A stretch of 30,632 nt of DNA, taken from contig UQST01000032.1 of the NCBI GenBank assembly GCA_900543815.1, positions 1 to 30,632 on the forward strand, in the 5' to 3' direction. Position numbers and translations under genes: made by a program. Shown one piece after another: positions 9,901 through 17,800 of this stretch. Every line of letters begins with the position of its first letter. Positions within the stretch are counted from its first letter, which is position 1. The notes beneath the pieces are model-generated. The model had not been told where the DNA came from. It made no database searches and saw only the letters and a program-made list of their open reading frames with translations. The DNA is from an uncultured Prevotellaceae bacterium (lineage in GTDB: Bacteria; Bacteroidota; Bacteroidia; Bacteroidales; Bacteroidaceae).

Positions 9901-10306
9901 TGGACGACTGCAGCTGCTCAATCTGCTGCTCGCCGATTTTGGCAGCCGAACCAGTGAAGCTGGCCTTGGTGGCTGTACCATAAGCTACCACCATCACGTC
10001 CTGAAGGTCGGTGCTTACAGGCTCCATGCTGATGTTCATCTTTGCCTTGGCCTGCACCTCCACGGGCTTCATGCCCATGCAAGAGATAACCAGGGTGCTT
10101 CCCTTGGCAGGAAGGTTCTTCAGGGTGAACTTACCGTCCATGTCGGTCAAGGCTCCCTGAGTAGTACCTTTCACCTTCACGGTGGCACCCACCAGAGGTT
10201 CGCCCGTCTCGCTATCGATGACAGTACCTGTCACCAGCTGCTGGGCGAATGCCAAGCCTGCGCTCATCATGACGCAAGCAAGGAACATAAGAATTTTCTT
10301 ACCCAT
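6980..10306 (-). CDS. susC: SusC/RagA-family TonB-dependent outer-membrane transporter
   Basis: The 1108-aa product carries a signal peptide (to about residue 21), a carboxypeptidase-regulatory-like beta-domain (residues ~22-105, starting VTGTVIDSETGEPLVGATVK) and a TonB plug domain (~115-235, with LDGTPYSGDMNTINTNDIES and VLKDAAANALYGARGANGVI). A long beta-barrel ends in the aromatic-terminated strand SAGVNVTF. No N-terminal extension (STN or sigma-regulator-interacting domain) is present, so it is a plain importer, not a transducer. It heads the susC-susD-lipoprotein operon, with a promoter about 150 bases upstream (10458-10487). It should import oligosaccharides or peptides captured by the SusD at 5334-6959. 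Confidence 0.96.
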   Translation of the reverse strand: MGKKILMFLACVMMSAGLAFAQQLVTGTVIDSETGEPLVGATVKVKGTTQGALTDMDGKFTLKNLPAKGSTLVISCMGMKPVEVQAKAKMNISMEPVSTDLQDVMVVAYGTATKASFTGSAAKIGEQQIEQLQSSNALEAVNGHVAGVEMFNPTGDPTNNNPTIRMRGISSINAGTSPLIVLDGTPYSGDMNTINTNDIESLTVLKDAAANALYGARGANGVIVITTKKGKAGQGAKVTLDAKWGSNSRAQRQYKVLSEPGLYYEQYYAGLKNYATNKLGYTDAQAHVWANNNLTSTNNYGLGYNVYNVPAGQTLIGTNGRLNPNATLGRVVSYDGTDYLMTGDNWLDEAYHNGLRQEYNVRVTDASERGNFLASFGYLNNDGIVDNSNFTRFNGRLKADLQAKPWLKVGANMSYTHYSADNVDDDGTSNSSINVFAAASQVAPVYNLYLRDAQGNKMVDKNGFTMYDYGGKNGAWMGVDRPLLGNSNALQDQILNQLGSEGNSATANGFAEVRIAKDFKITSTNTITLDETRGTSFTNPYYGQYATSNGMLSKSHVRDFTYAFQQLGNWGHVYGKHDVDVMIGHESYYHKYYTLSASKSNMFDPTNMELAGAVTEQSSNSYTTEYNNEGYFGRAQYNYAQKYFGSFSFRRDGSSRFHPDNRWGNFFSVGAAWVMSEESFLKDIKPIDFLKLKLSYGEQGNDNIPDFLYTNTYSIVNSVGGPAAKPLRMGNKDITWEKGGNLNVGVDFELFKNRLNGTVEYFWRKTSDMLFSFSLPTSFGYTSYYANVGDMKNSGIEITLDGTIIKTKDVKWNLGLNLTHYKNHISMLPDERKTTTTPEGYKGYARGNFFLGEGLSMYSFYMPEYAGVYNKNTWQMTNDTKYDASKDGLSMWYTTGYQMTTKPDGTREVVKDTNGEKVESGKRATTTTHAAAKDYIVGRMLPKVYGGFNTRVEFFGVDVTADFAYQLGGKVYDRQYASFMSPANSTSRGFNIHEDALKSWSVSNQGSNLPRYQYNDTDASGRSSRFLTRANYLSLQNLSVGYTLPANLTRKAKIEKVRVYMNASNVWLWSARRGLDPRTAMIDSGYGESSASYYSTVRTISAGVNVTF

Positions 10307-10457
10307 GTTGATTTTTGATAAGTTGAATTATTAATACTGTTTGTTTACTTTTTCTCTCTTGTGTGTGTGCTTTCTGTTCCCCTTCCCACCCGCCGACGGC
10401 TGTCCGACTGACGAATGTACCAGGTTATGCAGCTAACAACTTAATACCCCACGGCTG

Positions 10458-10487
10458 CAAAATTAGCGTTTTTTAATCAAATAGCAA
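10458..10487 (-). promoter_or_regulatory. susC operon promoter
   Basis: On the minus strand TAATTTTG (10458-10465) matches the -7 consensus TAnnTTTG, and TTG (10485-10487) lies 19 bases upstream, which is the expected -33 spacing. This is the best-formed promoter in the window. It implies a ~150-base 5' leader before the susC ATG at 10306, long enough for post-transcriptional control; no known riboswitch was recognised in it. Confidence 0.65.
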
Positions 10488-10512
10488 CACAAATGTATAA
10501 ATTTGTTTCCAC

Positions 10513-10607
10513 ATGATACAAAATTGTGTGTTTTCTGTATCATTTCATCGAAAATCGCAACTTAAAAGCCCGTTTTGCATCATACATTGTACTTCTCAGG
10601 ATGATAC
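10513..10607. promoter_or_regulatory. Repeated ATGATAC half-sites in the divergent control region
   Basis: ATGATACA (10513-10520) and TGTATCAT (10536-10543) form an 8-bp inverted repeat with 15 bases between arms. A third ATGATAC lies at 10601-10607. They sit between the susC promoter and the plus-strand promoter at 10678, a suitable place for an activator controlling both transcripts. No regulator gene is present in the window, so the binding protein is unknown. Confidence 0.4.
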
Positions 10608-10615
10608 TGTACACG

Positions 10616-10633
10616 CCTCCTGCCGGCAGGAGG
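10616..10633. promoter_or_regulatory. Perfect 18-bp palindrome, candidate operator
   Basis: CCTCCTGCCGGCAGGAGG reads the same on both strands. It ends 44 bases before the -7 box of the DUF4923/GH30 promoter. Its GC-richness contrasts with the AT-rich DNA around it, suggesting a protein-binding site or a cruciform; a transcription-terminator role is unlikely because no T-run follows. Confidence 0.4.
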
Positions 10634-10677
10634 GAAAAGAGGAGGCAAGGAAAGGTACATGATAAGGAGGATTTATG

Positions 10678-10685
10678 TAACTTTG
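10678..10685 (+). promoter_or_regulatory. -7 box of the DUF4923/GH30 promoter
   Basis: TAACTTTG matches the Bacteroidetes -7 consensus and lies 52 bases before the ATG at 10738. No TTG was found at the -33 position; the upstream segment is instead purine-rich, which fits a promoter needing an activator. Confidence 0.55.
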
Positions 10686-10737
10686 CACCACCACAGAATA
10701 TCGGACAAAGAAAGCAATATACTTATATATATAAATA

Positions 10738-11391
10738 ATGAGAACAATGATGAAATGCCTGGTCATGCTCATGCTGGCCATGGCAAGCAGTCTGCAGGCT
10801 GACGCTCAACTGAAAAACCTGCTGAAGAATGCAGCCAGTGAGGCTCTGGGAAACATGTCACACGAGAACGGAACCGCCGAAGCATTGGGCAAACTGACCT
10901 CAAGAATCCTGGGAACAGACACGCTGGATGCCAAACATCTGGTGGGCACATGGACCTACAGTGAGCCTTGCATCGCCTTTGAGAGCGAGAGTCTGCTGGC
11001 CAACGTGGGCAACACACTGGTAGGCGAGAAAGTGGAGGCAACACTGGCCAAGCAGCTGAAGCACCTTGGATTCAACGAAGGCAAACTGGCCCTGAAACTG
11101 AATGCCGACAGCACGGGAACGGCGACTCTGAACGAGAAGAAGGTGGAGGTACACTGGAGTGTGAGTGAGAGCAACCTCATACTGACCTTCCCCCTGACCA
11201 ACAGGAGCATTCACATGAACGCCAAGCTGAGCGGCAACTCGCTGCAGCTGGCCATGAGCACCGACAAACTGCTGGCACTGGCCACTGCCATCACAGAGAA
11301 GGCAGGCATAGTGAACAGCACACTGGGTATCGTGAGCGCTCTGATGAAGAACAAAAAAGGAATGCATGTGGGACTGGAGTTCAAGCGTTGA
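10738..11391 (+). CDS. DUF4923-like exported lipocalin-like protein
   Basis: The 217-aa product has a signal peptide (cleavage near residue 24, after QADA) and the pattern LVGTWTYSEPCIAFESESLL, which I associate with the DUF4923 family of Bacteroidales periplasmic proteins (lipocalin-like beta-barrels). The helical N-terminus (LKNLLKNAASEALGN) is followed by alternating beta-strand sequence. No catalytic motif is visible. It lies 45 bases upstream of the GH30 gene on the same strand with no terminator between, so the two probably share the promoter at 10678. A second in-frame ATG at 10747 is possible as the start. The family call is from recall and moderately sure; the function is unknown. 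Confidence 0.75.
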   Translation: MRTMMKCLVMLMLAMASSLQADAQLKNLLKNAASEALGNMSHENGTAEALGKLTSRILGTDTLDAKHLVGTWTYSEPCIAFESESLLANVGNTLVGEKVEATLAKQLKHLGFNEGKLALKLNADSTGTATLNEKKVEVHWSVSESNLILTFPLTNRSIHMNAKLSGNSLQLAMSTDKLLALATAITEKAGIVNSTLGIVSALMKNKKGMHVGLEFKR

Positions 11392-11436
11392 GAACTCCTC
11401 TCCCCCACACCTGTAACTGACTAAAACAAGTTTGCA

Positions 11437-13842
11437 ATGAAGAAAATGACTATTGCCCTCGCATGCTCGCTGATGACGCTGGCTGCTGCGGGACAAGATG
11501 CCAGAAAGTACATCGTACACACAAGCAAGAACGTATTGGGATGCACATCCGACCATCGGGCGGTGCTTGTGGGATCTGTCACCAGTTCCGCACGCCCGTT
11601 CCGACTGGCCAAACAACGTGACGGTTCCACACTGATAGCTCTGGACGGCAAGCCTACACTCTATCTGAGTCTGGGTACGAATGACAACTGGAGCACCTTC
11701 TTCCTGACAGACTCTACCGACAGCCGTGCACGTTACACGCTGGAGACGCAAGGCTCCTACACCCTGCTGCGCAACAAGAAGACCGGGCGCTACCTGGGAA
11801 CAGACTCCAACAACACAGGGTCGAACGTGTTCTCCGACAAGAGCGGCACCGACATCAAGCACAAATGGATGCTGAGCGATGCGGCACAAGTGGCCGTATC
11901 CGTTGACACCGTGAGCTATGTGGTGAGCCCGACCTCACGACGCCAGACTCTGGAAGGATGGGGTGTGAGCCTGTGCTGGTGGGCCAACATGTGCGGCAAG
12001 TGGGACGATAGCAAAATCAACGAACTGGTGCGCTGGCTGGTGAGCCAGGATGGTCTGAACATGAAGGTATTCCGCTACAACATCGGTGGTGGCGATGACC
12101 CCAACTGGACCCACTGCGAGAAGCATCACATGGGCAAAGGCAAAGGATTGAGAGCCGAAATGGAAGGATTCCAGGATGAGCGCGGAGGTGCATATCACTG
12201 GGAACGCGATGCTGCGCAGCGCAAGATTATGCTCAAGATAAAGGAGATGAGACCAGATGCCGTGTTTGAGGCTTTCAGCAACAGCGCCCCTTGGTGGATG
12301 ACGGTGAGCGGATGCGTAGGCGGAAACACGAGCGGCAGCAAAGACAACCTGAAGCCAGAGTATTACAAGGACTTTGCCCACTATCTGGTGGATGTATGCA
12401 AGCACTATCGCGACGAATACGGCATCGAGTTCAAGACACTGGAACCTTTCAACGAGCCCTTATCAGACTATTGGTACAGTTCGGGAAGCCAGGAGGGCTG
12501 CCACTTTGATGCCAAGAGCCAGGCGAACTTCCTCAAGGTGCTGGAGCCCATCCTGCGTGAAAGCGGACTCAATACAGTCATCAGCGCCAGCGACGAGACC
12601 AACACCACCCACAGCAAGCAGGCCTGGAACACCTATGAGCAAAACAGCGTGCTCAATCTCATCAAGCAATGGAACACGCACACCTACACCGCCAACAACT
12701 ACGAGCGTGCACAGATAGGAGCCCTTGCGCGGGCTGCCGGCAAGCAGGTGTGGATGAGCGAAAGCGGTTCGGGCGGCGATGGTATAGGAGGCAACCTGGC
12801 AATGTCACAGCGCCTGATGGACGACATGAGATATCTGGCTCCCAGCGTATGGTGCGACTGGCAGTACGGAGAGGAATTCGGCGACCAATGGTGTCTGGTG
12901 AGCACCTCATTCTCTGACCAGACCTACAAGAGGGTGAAGAACTATTATGTACGGGCGCAAGTGACGCGCTACATCAAGCCAGGCTACAGCATAGTGTCCA
13001 GCACTTGCGACCAGTCGCTGTGCGCTGTGAACCCCACTGGTGACTCATTGGTAGTAGTCATGCAGAACAATGATACCAAGAAGGTACACCGACTGTCAAT
13101 TCCCGGCGCCCGCATCAAGGGGCTCTGCACGATGTATCGCACCAGCAGCAACGAATCCACTGCACGCCTGCGCAGCTACGAGAAGTTGAACGACAGCACG
13201 CTGCAGGTTGCCCTGCCATCACAGAGCATCACCACACTCATCATCCCCATCCGCCCCACGAGCGAAGAACATCCCATGCTGGCAGATGGTGACACCTATC
13301 TCATAGTACCCCAGGCCAACAGCCAGGTAGCCGCAAAAGCCCAGAAGGACAAGGTGGTGCTGGCTGATGCAGATGCCAACGACCCCGACCAGTGCTGGAC
13401 GCTCAAGCAGAGCAACGACGGCAAATGGTGGTTGGAGACAGCATCCGGTCGGCAGGCTGACTACAACAGCGGCTACTACTTGAAGCCCAGCACCACCGCA
13501 CGCATAGCCTATGAACTGGTGCCGGTGGATGGTTTGCACTACCGCATCAAAGTACCCGGAAGCACAAAGTGCTGGGATATGGAGCAGGAGAAGACGCAAG
13601 CAGGAACTGCCATAGGAACATGGGATTACGGCACATCGGCAGCTGCCCACCACCGTCAGTGGCAACTGATACGTGTGGGAGTCAACGTTCCCTCATTGCC
13701 CGATGCGATAGAAACGCCCAAGGCAACCACTACTGCCGCCAGCAGCATCTACTCGCTACAAGGCATACGCCTGCCTCGCACACAGCGTGGTATCAACATC
13801 ATCAGGCGCGAAGACGGCCGTATGGTGAAAGTATGCAAGTAA
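11437..13842 (+). CDS. Secreted GH30 glycosidase, endo-beta-1,6-galactanase-like
   Basis: The 801-aa product has a signal peptide (to about residue 19), an N-terminal beta-trefoil/fascin-like domain (~22-150), a GH30 (beta/alpha)8 catalytic region (~155-600) and a C-terminal ricin-type lectin domain (~620-745, with QW-type repeats such as HRQWQL). The predicted acid/base is E340 in EPFNEP and the nucleophile E442 in WMSESGSGGDG. The segment EGWGVSLCWWAN, RYNIGGGDDP and FSNSAPWWMTVSGC resembles endo-beta-1,6-galactanases more than glucosylceramidases. The C-terminus (YSLQGIRLPRTQRGI) carries the same short motif as the M6 peptidase. It probably cuts beta-1,6-galactan side chains, for example of arabinogalactan. 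GH30 is firm; subfamily and substrate are inferred. Confidence 0.88.
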   Translation: MKKMTIALACSLMTLAAAGQDARKYIVHTSKNVLGCTSDHRAVLVGSVTSSARPFRLAKQRDGSTLIALDGKPTLYLSLGTNDNWSTFFLTDSTDSRARYTLETQGSYTLLRNKKTGRYLGTDSNNTGSNVFSDKSGTDIKHKWMLSDAAQVAVSVDTVSYVVSPTSRRQTLEGWGVSLCWWANMCGKWDDSKINELVRWLVSQDGLNMKVFRYNIGGGDDPNWTHCEKHHMGKGKGLRAEMEGFQDERGGAYHWERDAAQRKIMLKIKEMRPDAVFEAFSNSAPWWMTVSGCVGGNTSGSKDNLKPEYYKDFAHYLVDVCKHYRDEYGIEFKTLEPFNEPLSDYWYSSGSQEGCHFDAKSQANFLKVLEPILRESGLNTVISASDETNTTHSKQAWNTYEQNSVLNLIKQWNTHTYTANNYERAQIGALARAAGKQVWMSESGSGGDGIGGNLAMSQRLMDDMRYLAPSVWCDWQYGEEFGDQWCLVSTSFSDQTYKRVKNYYVRAQVTRYIKPGYSIVSSTCDQSLCAVNPTGDSLVVVMQNNDTKKVHRLSIPGARIKGLCTMYRTSSNESTARLRSYEKLNDSTLQVALPSQSITTLIIPIRPTSEEHPMLADGDTYLIVPQANSQVAAKAQKDKVVLADADANDPDQCWTLKQSNDGKWWLETASGRQADYNSGYYLKPSTTARIAYELVPVDGLHYRIKVPGSTKCWDMEQEKTQAGTAIGTWDYGTSAAAHHRQWQLIRVGVNVPSLPDAIETPKATTTAASSIYSLQGIRLPRTQRGINIIRREDGRMVKVCK

Positions 13843-13903
13843 GCTACTTCGTAAAGTTTCAACGTGTGGTAATGCTTATATCATAGGACGGAGGAACAAT
13901 GGG

Positions 13904-13952
13904 ATTCCCCCCGGCATATCTATGGGAGAGATGACGGCATGTTGGGGGGAAT
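13904..13952. other. Inverted repeat after the GH30 gene
   Basis: ATTCCCCCC (13904-13912) and GGGGGGAAT (13944-13952) are a perfect 9-bp inverted repeat with a 31-base loop, 62 bases past the GH30 stop. No T-run follows on the plus strand, so it is an atypical terminator; it could protect the 3' end or belong to the repeat cluster that starts at 13982. Confidence 0.5.
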
Positions 13953-13981
13953 GCTCCATGCAGCCAGAAAACTGCCCGGAA

Positions 13982-14060
13982 AAAGTATCCAAGGATACTC
14001 GGCAAAGTATCCTTGGATACTTCGCAATTTATCCTTGGATAAACGGGCAAGTATCCAAGG
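13982..14060. repeat. Four-unit 22-bp tandem array of inverted repeats
   Basis: Units are centred at 13991.5, 14013.5, 14035.5 and 14057.5, an exact 22-bp period. The consensus is GTATCC-AA/TT-GGATAC. Unit 1 (AAGTATCCAAGGATACT, 13983-13999) is the exact reverse complement of unit 2 (AGTATCCTTGGATACTT, 14006-14022), giving a 17-bp stem with a six-base loop. Unit 3 has compensating changes (TTTATCC/GGATAAA). Unit 4 keeps only its left arm. The array lies between convergent genes. Confidence 0.85.
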
Positions 14061-14147
14061 AGCTCTTTTTCGCCCTGCCTGCTTTGATTCTATTCAGATT
14101 TAACTGGACATGTTTTCTCAGTACAAACTGAAACGGTAGTCAGTGTT

Positions 14148-14210
14148 GTGACAGACATACTGAATCAGTTGGCGGCTCAATCCCCTGGGATATATCGGGT
14201 GAGCCGGAAC
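14148..14210 (+). repeat. Dispersed intergenic element, copy B
   Basis: This shares GTGACAGACATA (14148-14159) and the block from AATCCCCTGGG (14179) to TATCGGGTGAGCC (14205) with the site at 3-80. Here GGCTCA (14174-14179) pairs exactly with TGAGCC (14200-14205), enclosing the conserved core. The spacer between the two blocks is 19 bases, against 37 in copy A. Confidence 0.45.
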
Positions 14211-14244
14211 AACGGCATCAAATGCGGCAAGCAAGCCTAACACA

Positions 14245-14277
14245 AAGGGGCTGGACTCTATACGAATCCAGCCCCTT
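14245..14277 (-). terminator. Terminator of the DUF4105-secA operon
   Basis: AAGGGGCTGGA (14245-14255) and TCCAGCCCCTT (14267-14277) form a perfect 11-bp stem with an 11-base loop, followed on the minus strand by TTGTGTTAGG. It lies 60 bases past the stop of the 147-aa gene. Because the plus-strand side is also mildly T-rich, it may work in both directions between convergent operons. Confidence 0.65.
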
Positions 14278-14336
14278 GTATATATAGGCTCATTACGACG
14301 GGCAAAGTGAGGAGAACAGCCCCACTGCCCCACCTG

Positions 14337-14780
14337 TCAATCCTCCTCAAGCAGATGCTGGAGGAAGTCGTCGAGGTCGTCGGTCAGTCCATCAATCAGC
14401 TTGCCATCGAGCACCATCGTCTCCTCATTGTCGATGAACACCAGATCCTGCAAAGTCTCATGGTCCTCATCAATGAGCACAAACGAGAAAGGCTTGAGGA
14501 TGCTCATATCCTCGATAGCCGGACGCATATCCTGGATGCAACGGCGCAGGATGGGCGCCACCTCATCGAAGAAACCGTCCTGAGGAGCCTTTATCCAGTC
14601 CTCCACCACACAGCGATCCAGTTCCTCATCGTCGTCGTTGTAGGTGCGAATCTCTCCCGTATAGGGAATCACCAGTATGTGCAGGTCCGTCATGACGGGA
14701 TCTGCATCCGCAGGAAACTGCGCTACCACCTTGCGCAAAGTGCGCTCAATCTGGTGGATGGTCTGTTGGCTTGCTTTCAT
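14337..14780 (-). CDS. Conserved acidic hypothetical protein downstream of secA
   Basis: I choose the ATG at 14780 (147 aa, starting MKASQQTIHQIERTLRKVV), 20 bases after the secA stop. The alternative is a TTG at 14804 overlapping that stop. The protein is soluble, without a signal peptide or membrane segment, and strongly acidic towards the end (LTDDLDDFLQHLLEED). It has alternating helix and strand sequence, including HILVIPYTGEIRTYNDDDEE. I do not recognise a named domain. Its tight linkage to secA suggests co-transcription, but a role in secretion is only a guess. Confidence 0.75.
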   Translation of the reverse strand: MKASQQTIHQIERTLRKVVAQFPADADPVMTDLHILVIPYTGEIRTYNDDDEELDRCVVEDWIKAPQDGFFDEVAPILRRCIQDMRPAIEDMSILKPFSFVLIDEDHETLQDLVFIDNEETMVLDGKLIDGLTDDLDDFLQHLLEED

Positions 14781-14800
14781 AATACTATCTTTAGGTGCGT

Positions 14801-17800
14801 TCAAAGGTTACGTCCGTGACAGTTCTTGAACTTCAGGCCGCTGCCGCAGGGGCAGAGATCGTTGCGTCCGGGCAGTTTCTCGGCACGTGCAGGCTGCACA
14901 GGCTGGCGGTCACGAGTATCGCGGGCGGCTGCTGCACGCTGTGCTGCACTGGCCTCCTCGCCGCGTGATTCCTGCAGACGTGGGCGCTGCTGTGGAGCCG
15001 GAGCCTGCTGAGGCATCTCGTCGGCCTCGGTGCGTGGACGAAGTTCGGGTATCATAGCACGCATCATAATGCTCACCGAGCGGTCGTTGATGCGGTTTAC
15101 CATCTCATCGAAGAGCTTCACACTCTCGAGCTTGAAGATAAGCAGAGGATCCTTCTGCTCGTAGCTGGCGTTCTGCACGCTGTGCTTCAGTTCGTCGAGC
15201 AGGCGCAGGTTCTCCATCCAAGCTTCGTCGATGGTGTGGAGCAGGAGCGTCTTGTGGAAAGCGGTCACCACTGACTCTGAATGGCTCTCGTAGGCTTCCC
15301 TGAGGTTGACGCGGATGCCATACTGGTGCTGACCGGCAATGACGGGCACACCTATCATCTCATAGTTCTGACCCTCGGGGCTCTCGTATATCATGGTCAC
15401 CACCTTGTTGGCATTGGCAGCCATCACCTCGTTCTTCTGACGGAAGCGCTCCAGCACCTTCTGGTAAGCCTCTTCAGCCAAGTCATCGGGGTTCATGGTC
15501 TCCTTCTGCTCTGCTGTGAAGGGAACCTCCATGGCAAAAATCTCCAGGAAGCGCTGGCGGCAGCCCTCCCAATCGTTGTTCTCGATGACGTTGCACACGC
15601 GATCCCATATCATGTCGCTGATATCCATGCCCAGACGCTCGCCCATGAGAGCGTGATGGCGCTTCTCATACACCACCGTGCGCTGCTTGTTCATCACATC
15701 ATCATACTCCAGCAGGCGCTTACGCACACCGAAGTGGTTCTCCTCCACCTTCTTCTGTGCATTCTCGATGCTGCGGGTAATCATGCTGTGCTCAATCATC
15801 TCACCGTCCTTGAAGCCCAGCTTGTCCATCACGCGGGCAATGCGTTCGTTGGCAAAGAGACGCATGAGGTTGTCCTCAAGCGACACATAGAACACGCTGC
15901 TTCCGGGGTCTCCCTGACGTCCGCTTCGACCGCGCAACTGGCGGTCCACACGGCGGCTCTCATGACGCTCGGTACCTATGATGGCCAGTCCACCGGCAGC
16001 CTTCACCTCGGGTGACAGCTTGATATCGGTACCACGACCAGCCATGTTGGTGGCGATAGTCACATTACCCAGCATACGCTCTTCTGGTTTTCCGTCCACC
16101 ATCACGGTGCCCTTCTGCGCCTGACCAGCCAGAGCCACGATGTCGGCCTCCTTCTGGTGCAACTTGGCGTTCAGCACCTGATGAGGAATCTTATTGAGAG
16201 AGAGCATGCGGCTGAGCAGCTCACTGATTTCCACGCTTGTGGTACCCACGAGCACTGGGCGTCCAGAGTCGCGCATACGTATCACCTCGGCGATGACAGC
16301 GTTGTACTTCTCGCGCTGAGTGCGATATACACGGTCGTTCATATCCTTGCGGATAACGGGGCGGTTGGTGGGAACCTCCACCACATCGAGCTTGTAGATA
16401 TCCCAGAACTCACCAGCCTCGGTAACGGCAGTACCTGTCATACCCGACAGCTTGTGGTACATGCGGAAGTAGTTCTGCAAGGTGATGGTAGCGTAAGTCT
16501 GTGTGGCATCCTGCACCTTGACGTGCTCCTTGGCCTCCACTGCCTGGTGCAGACCGTCGCTCCAGCGTCGGCCCTCCATGATACGGCCAGTCTGCTCATC
16601 TACGATCTTCACCTCGCCGTCCTGGATGACGTAGTCGTCGTTGAGGTTGAACATGGTGTAAGCCTTGAGCAACTGCTGAATGGTATGTACGCGCTCGCTC
16701 TTGATGGCGTAGTCGTTATACACTTTGTCCTTCTGGGCTATCTTCTCCTCTTCGGGCAGGTCAGAAGCTTCAATCTGTGACATCACGGCTGCGATGTCGG
16801 GCAGAACGAAGAGCTGAGGGTCATCCACCTGCTGGGCCAGCCACTCGTTGCCCTTGTCGGTGAGATCCACACTCTTCATCTTCTCATCCACAACGAAGTA
16901 GAGAGGATCAGTTGCCTCGGGCATGCGGCGGTTGTTGTTCTCCATATAGATCTCCTCAGTGCTGAGCATACCGGCCTTGATGCCCGGCTCAGAGAGGAAC
17001 TTGATAAGCGGCTTGTTCTTGGGCAGCGCCTTGTGGCTGCGGAAGAGAGCGAGGAAACCTTCTTCGGTCAGCTTCTTGTCCTTGCCGTTCTGGCCTTCGG
17101 CTATCTCCTTGCGGGCATCTGCCAGATACTGTGTAGCCAACTTGCGCTGCACATCCACCAGGCGCTCCACCAGAGGCTGGTACTGCTCGAAGAGCTGGTC
17201 GTCGCCCTTGGGCACAGGACCAGAGATGATAAGAGGTGTACGGGCATCGTCGATCAGCACAGAGTCCACCTCATCGACAATGGCGAAGTTGTGCTTGCGC
17301 TGCACAAGATCCTTGGGATCCTGAGCCATATTGTCGCGCAGATAGTCGAAACCGAACTCGTTGTTGGTACCGAAGGTGATGTCTGCCAGATATGCCTTAC
17401 GGCGCTCGGCGCTGTTGGGGCGGTGCTTGTCGATGCAATCTACGCTCAACCCGTGGAACATGTAGATGGGACCCATCCACTCAGAGTCACGCTTGGCCAG
17501 ATAGTCGTTCACGGTCACCACGTGTACGCCGTTGCCTGTGAGGGCATTCAAGAAGACGGGCAAAGTGGCGGTAAGTGTCTTACCCTCACCCGTGAACATC
17601 TCTGCTATCTTGCCCTGATGAAGCACCGTACCTCCGAAGAGCTGCACGTCGAAGTGCACCATATCCCATTTGATGTCATTGCCTCCTGCCTGCCAGTGGT
17701 TGAAGTAGATGGCCTTGTCGCCGTCTATCTCCACAAAGTCGTGGCTGGCAGCCAGCTCGCGGTCGAAGTCGGTAGCGGTAACCACCACCTCTTCGTTGTG

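Noticed and set aside
10738..13842. Glucosylceramidase assignment for the GH30
   Set aside because: The residues around the active site (SLCWWAN, NIGGGDDP, PWWMTVSGC) fit the galactanase-like branch better, though this rests on memory of the families.
13982..14060. CRISPR array
   Set aside because: The repeat units are contiguous with only a few bases between them, there are no unique ~30-base spacers, and no cas gene is present.
14148..14282. tRNA or tmRNA gene
   Set aside because: No cloverleaf, T-arm GTTCGA-type sequence or CCA-proximal acceptor stem could be built; the hairpin at 14245-14277 is explained as a terminator.
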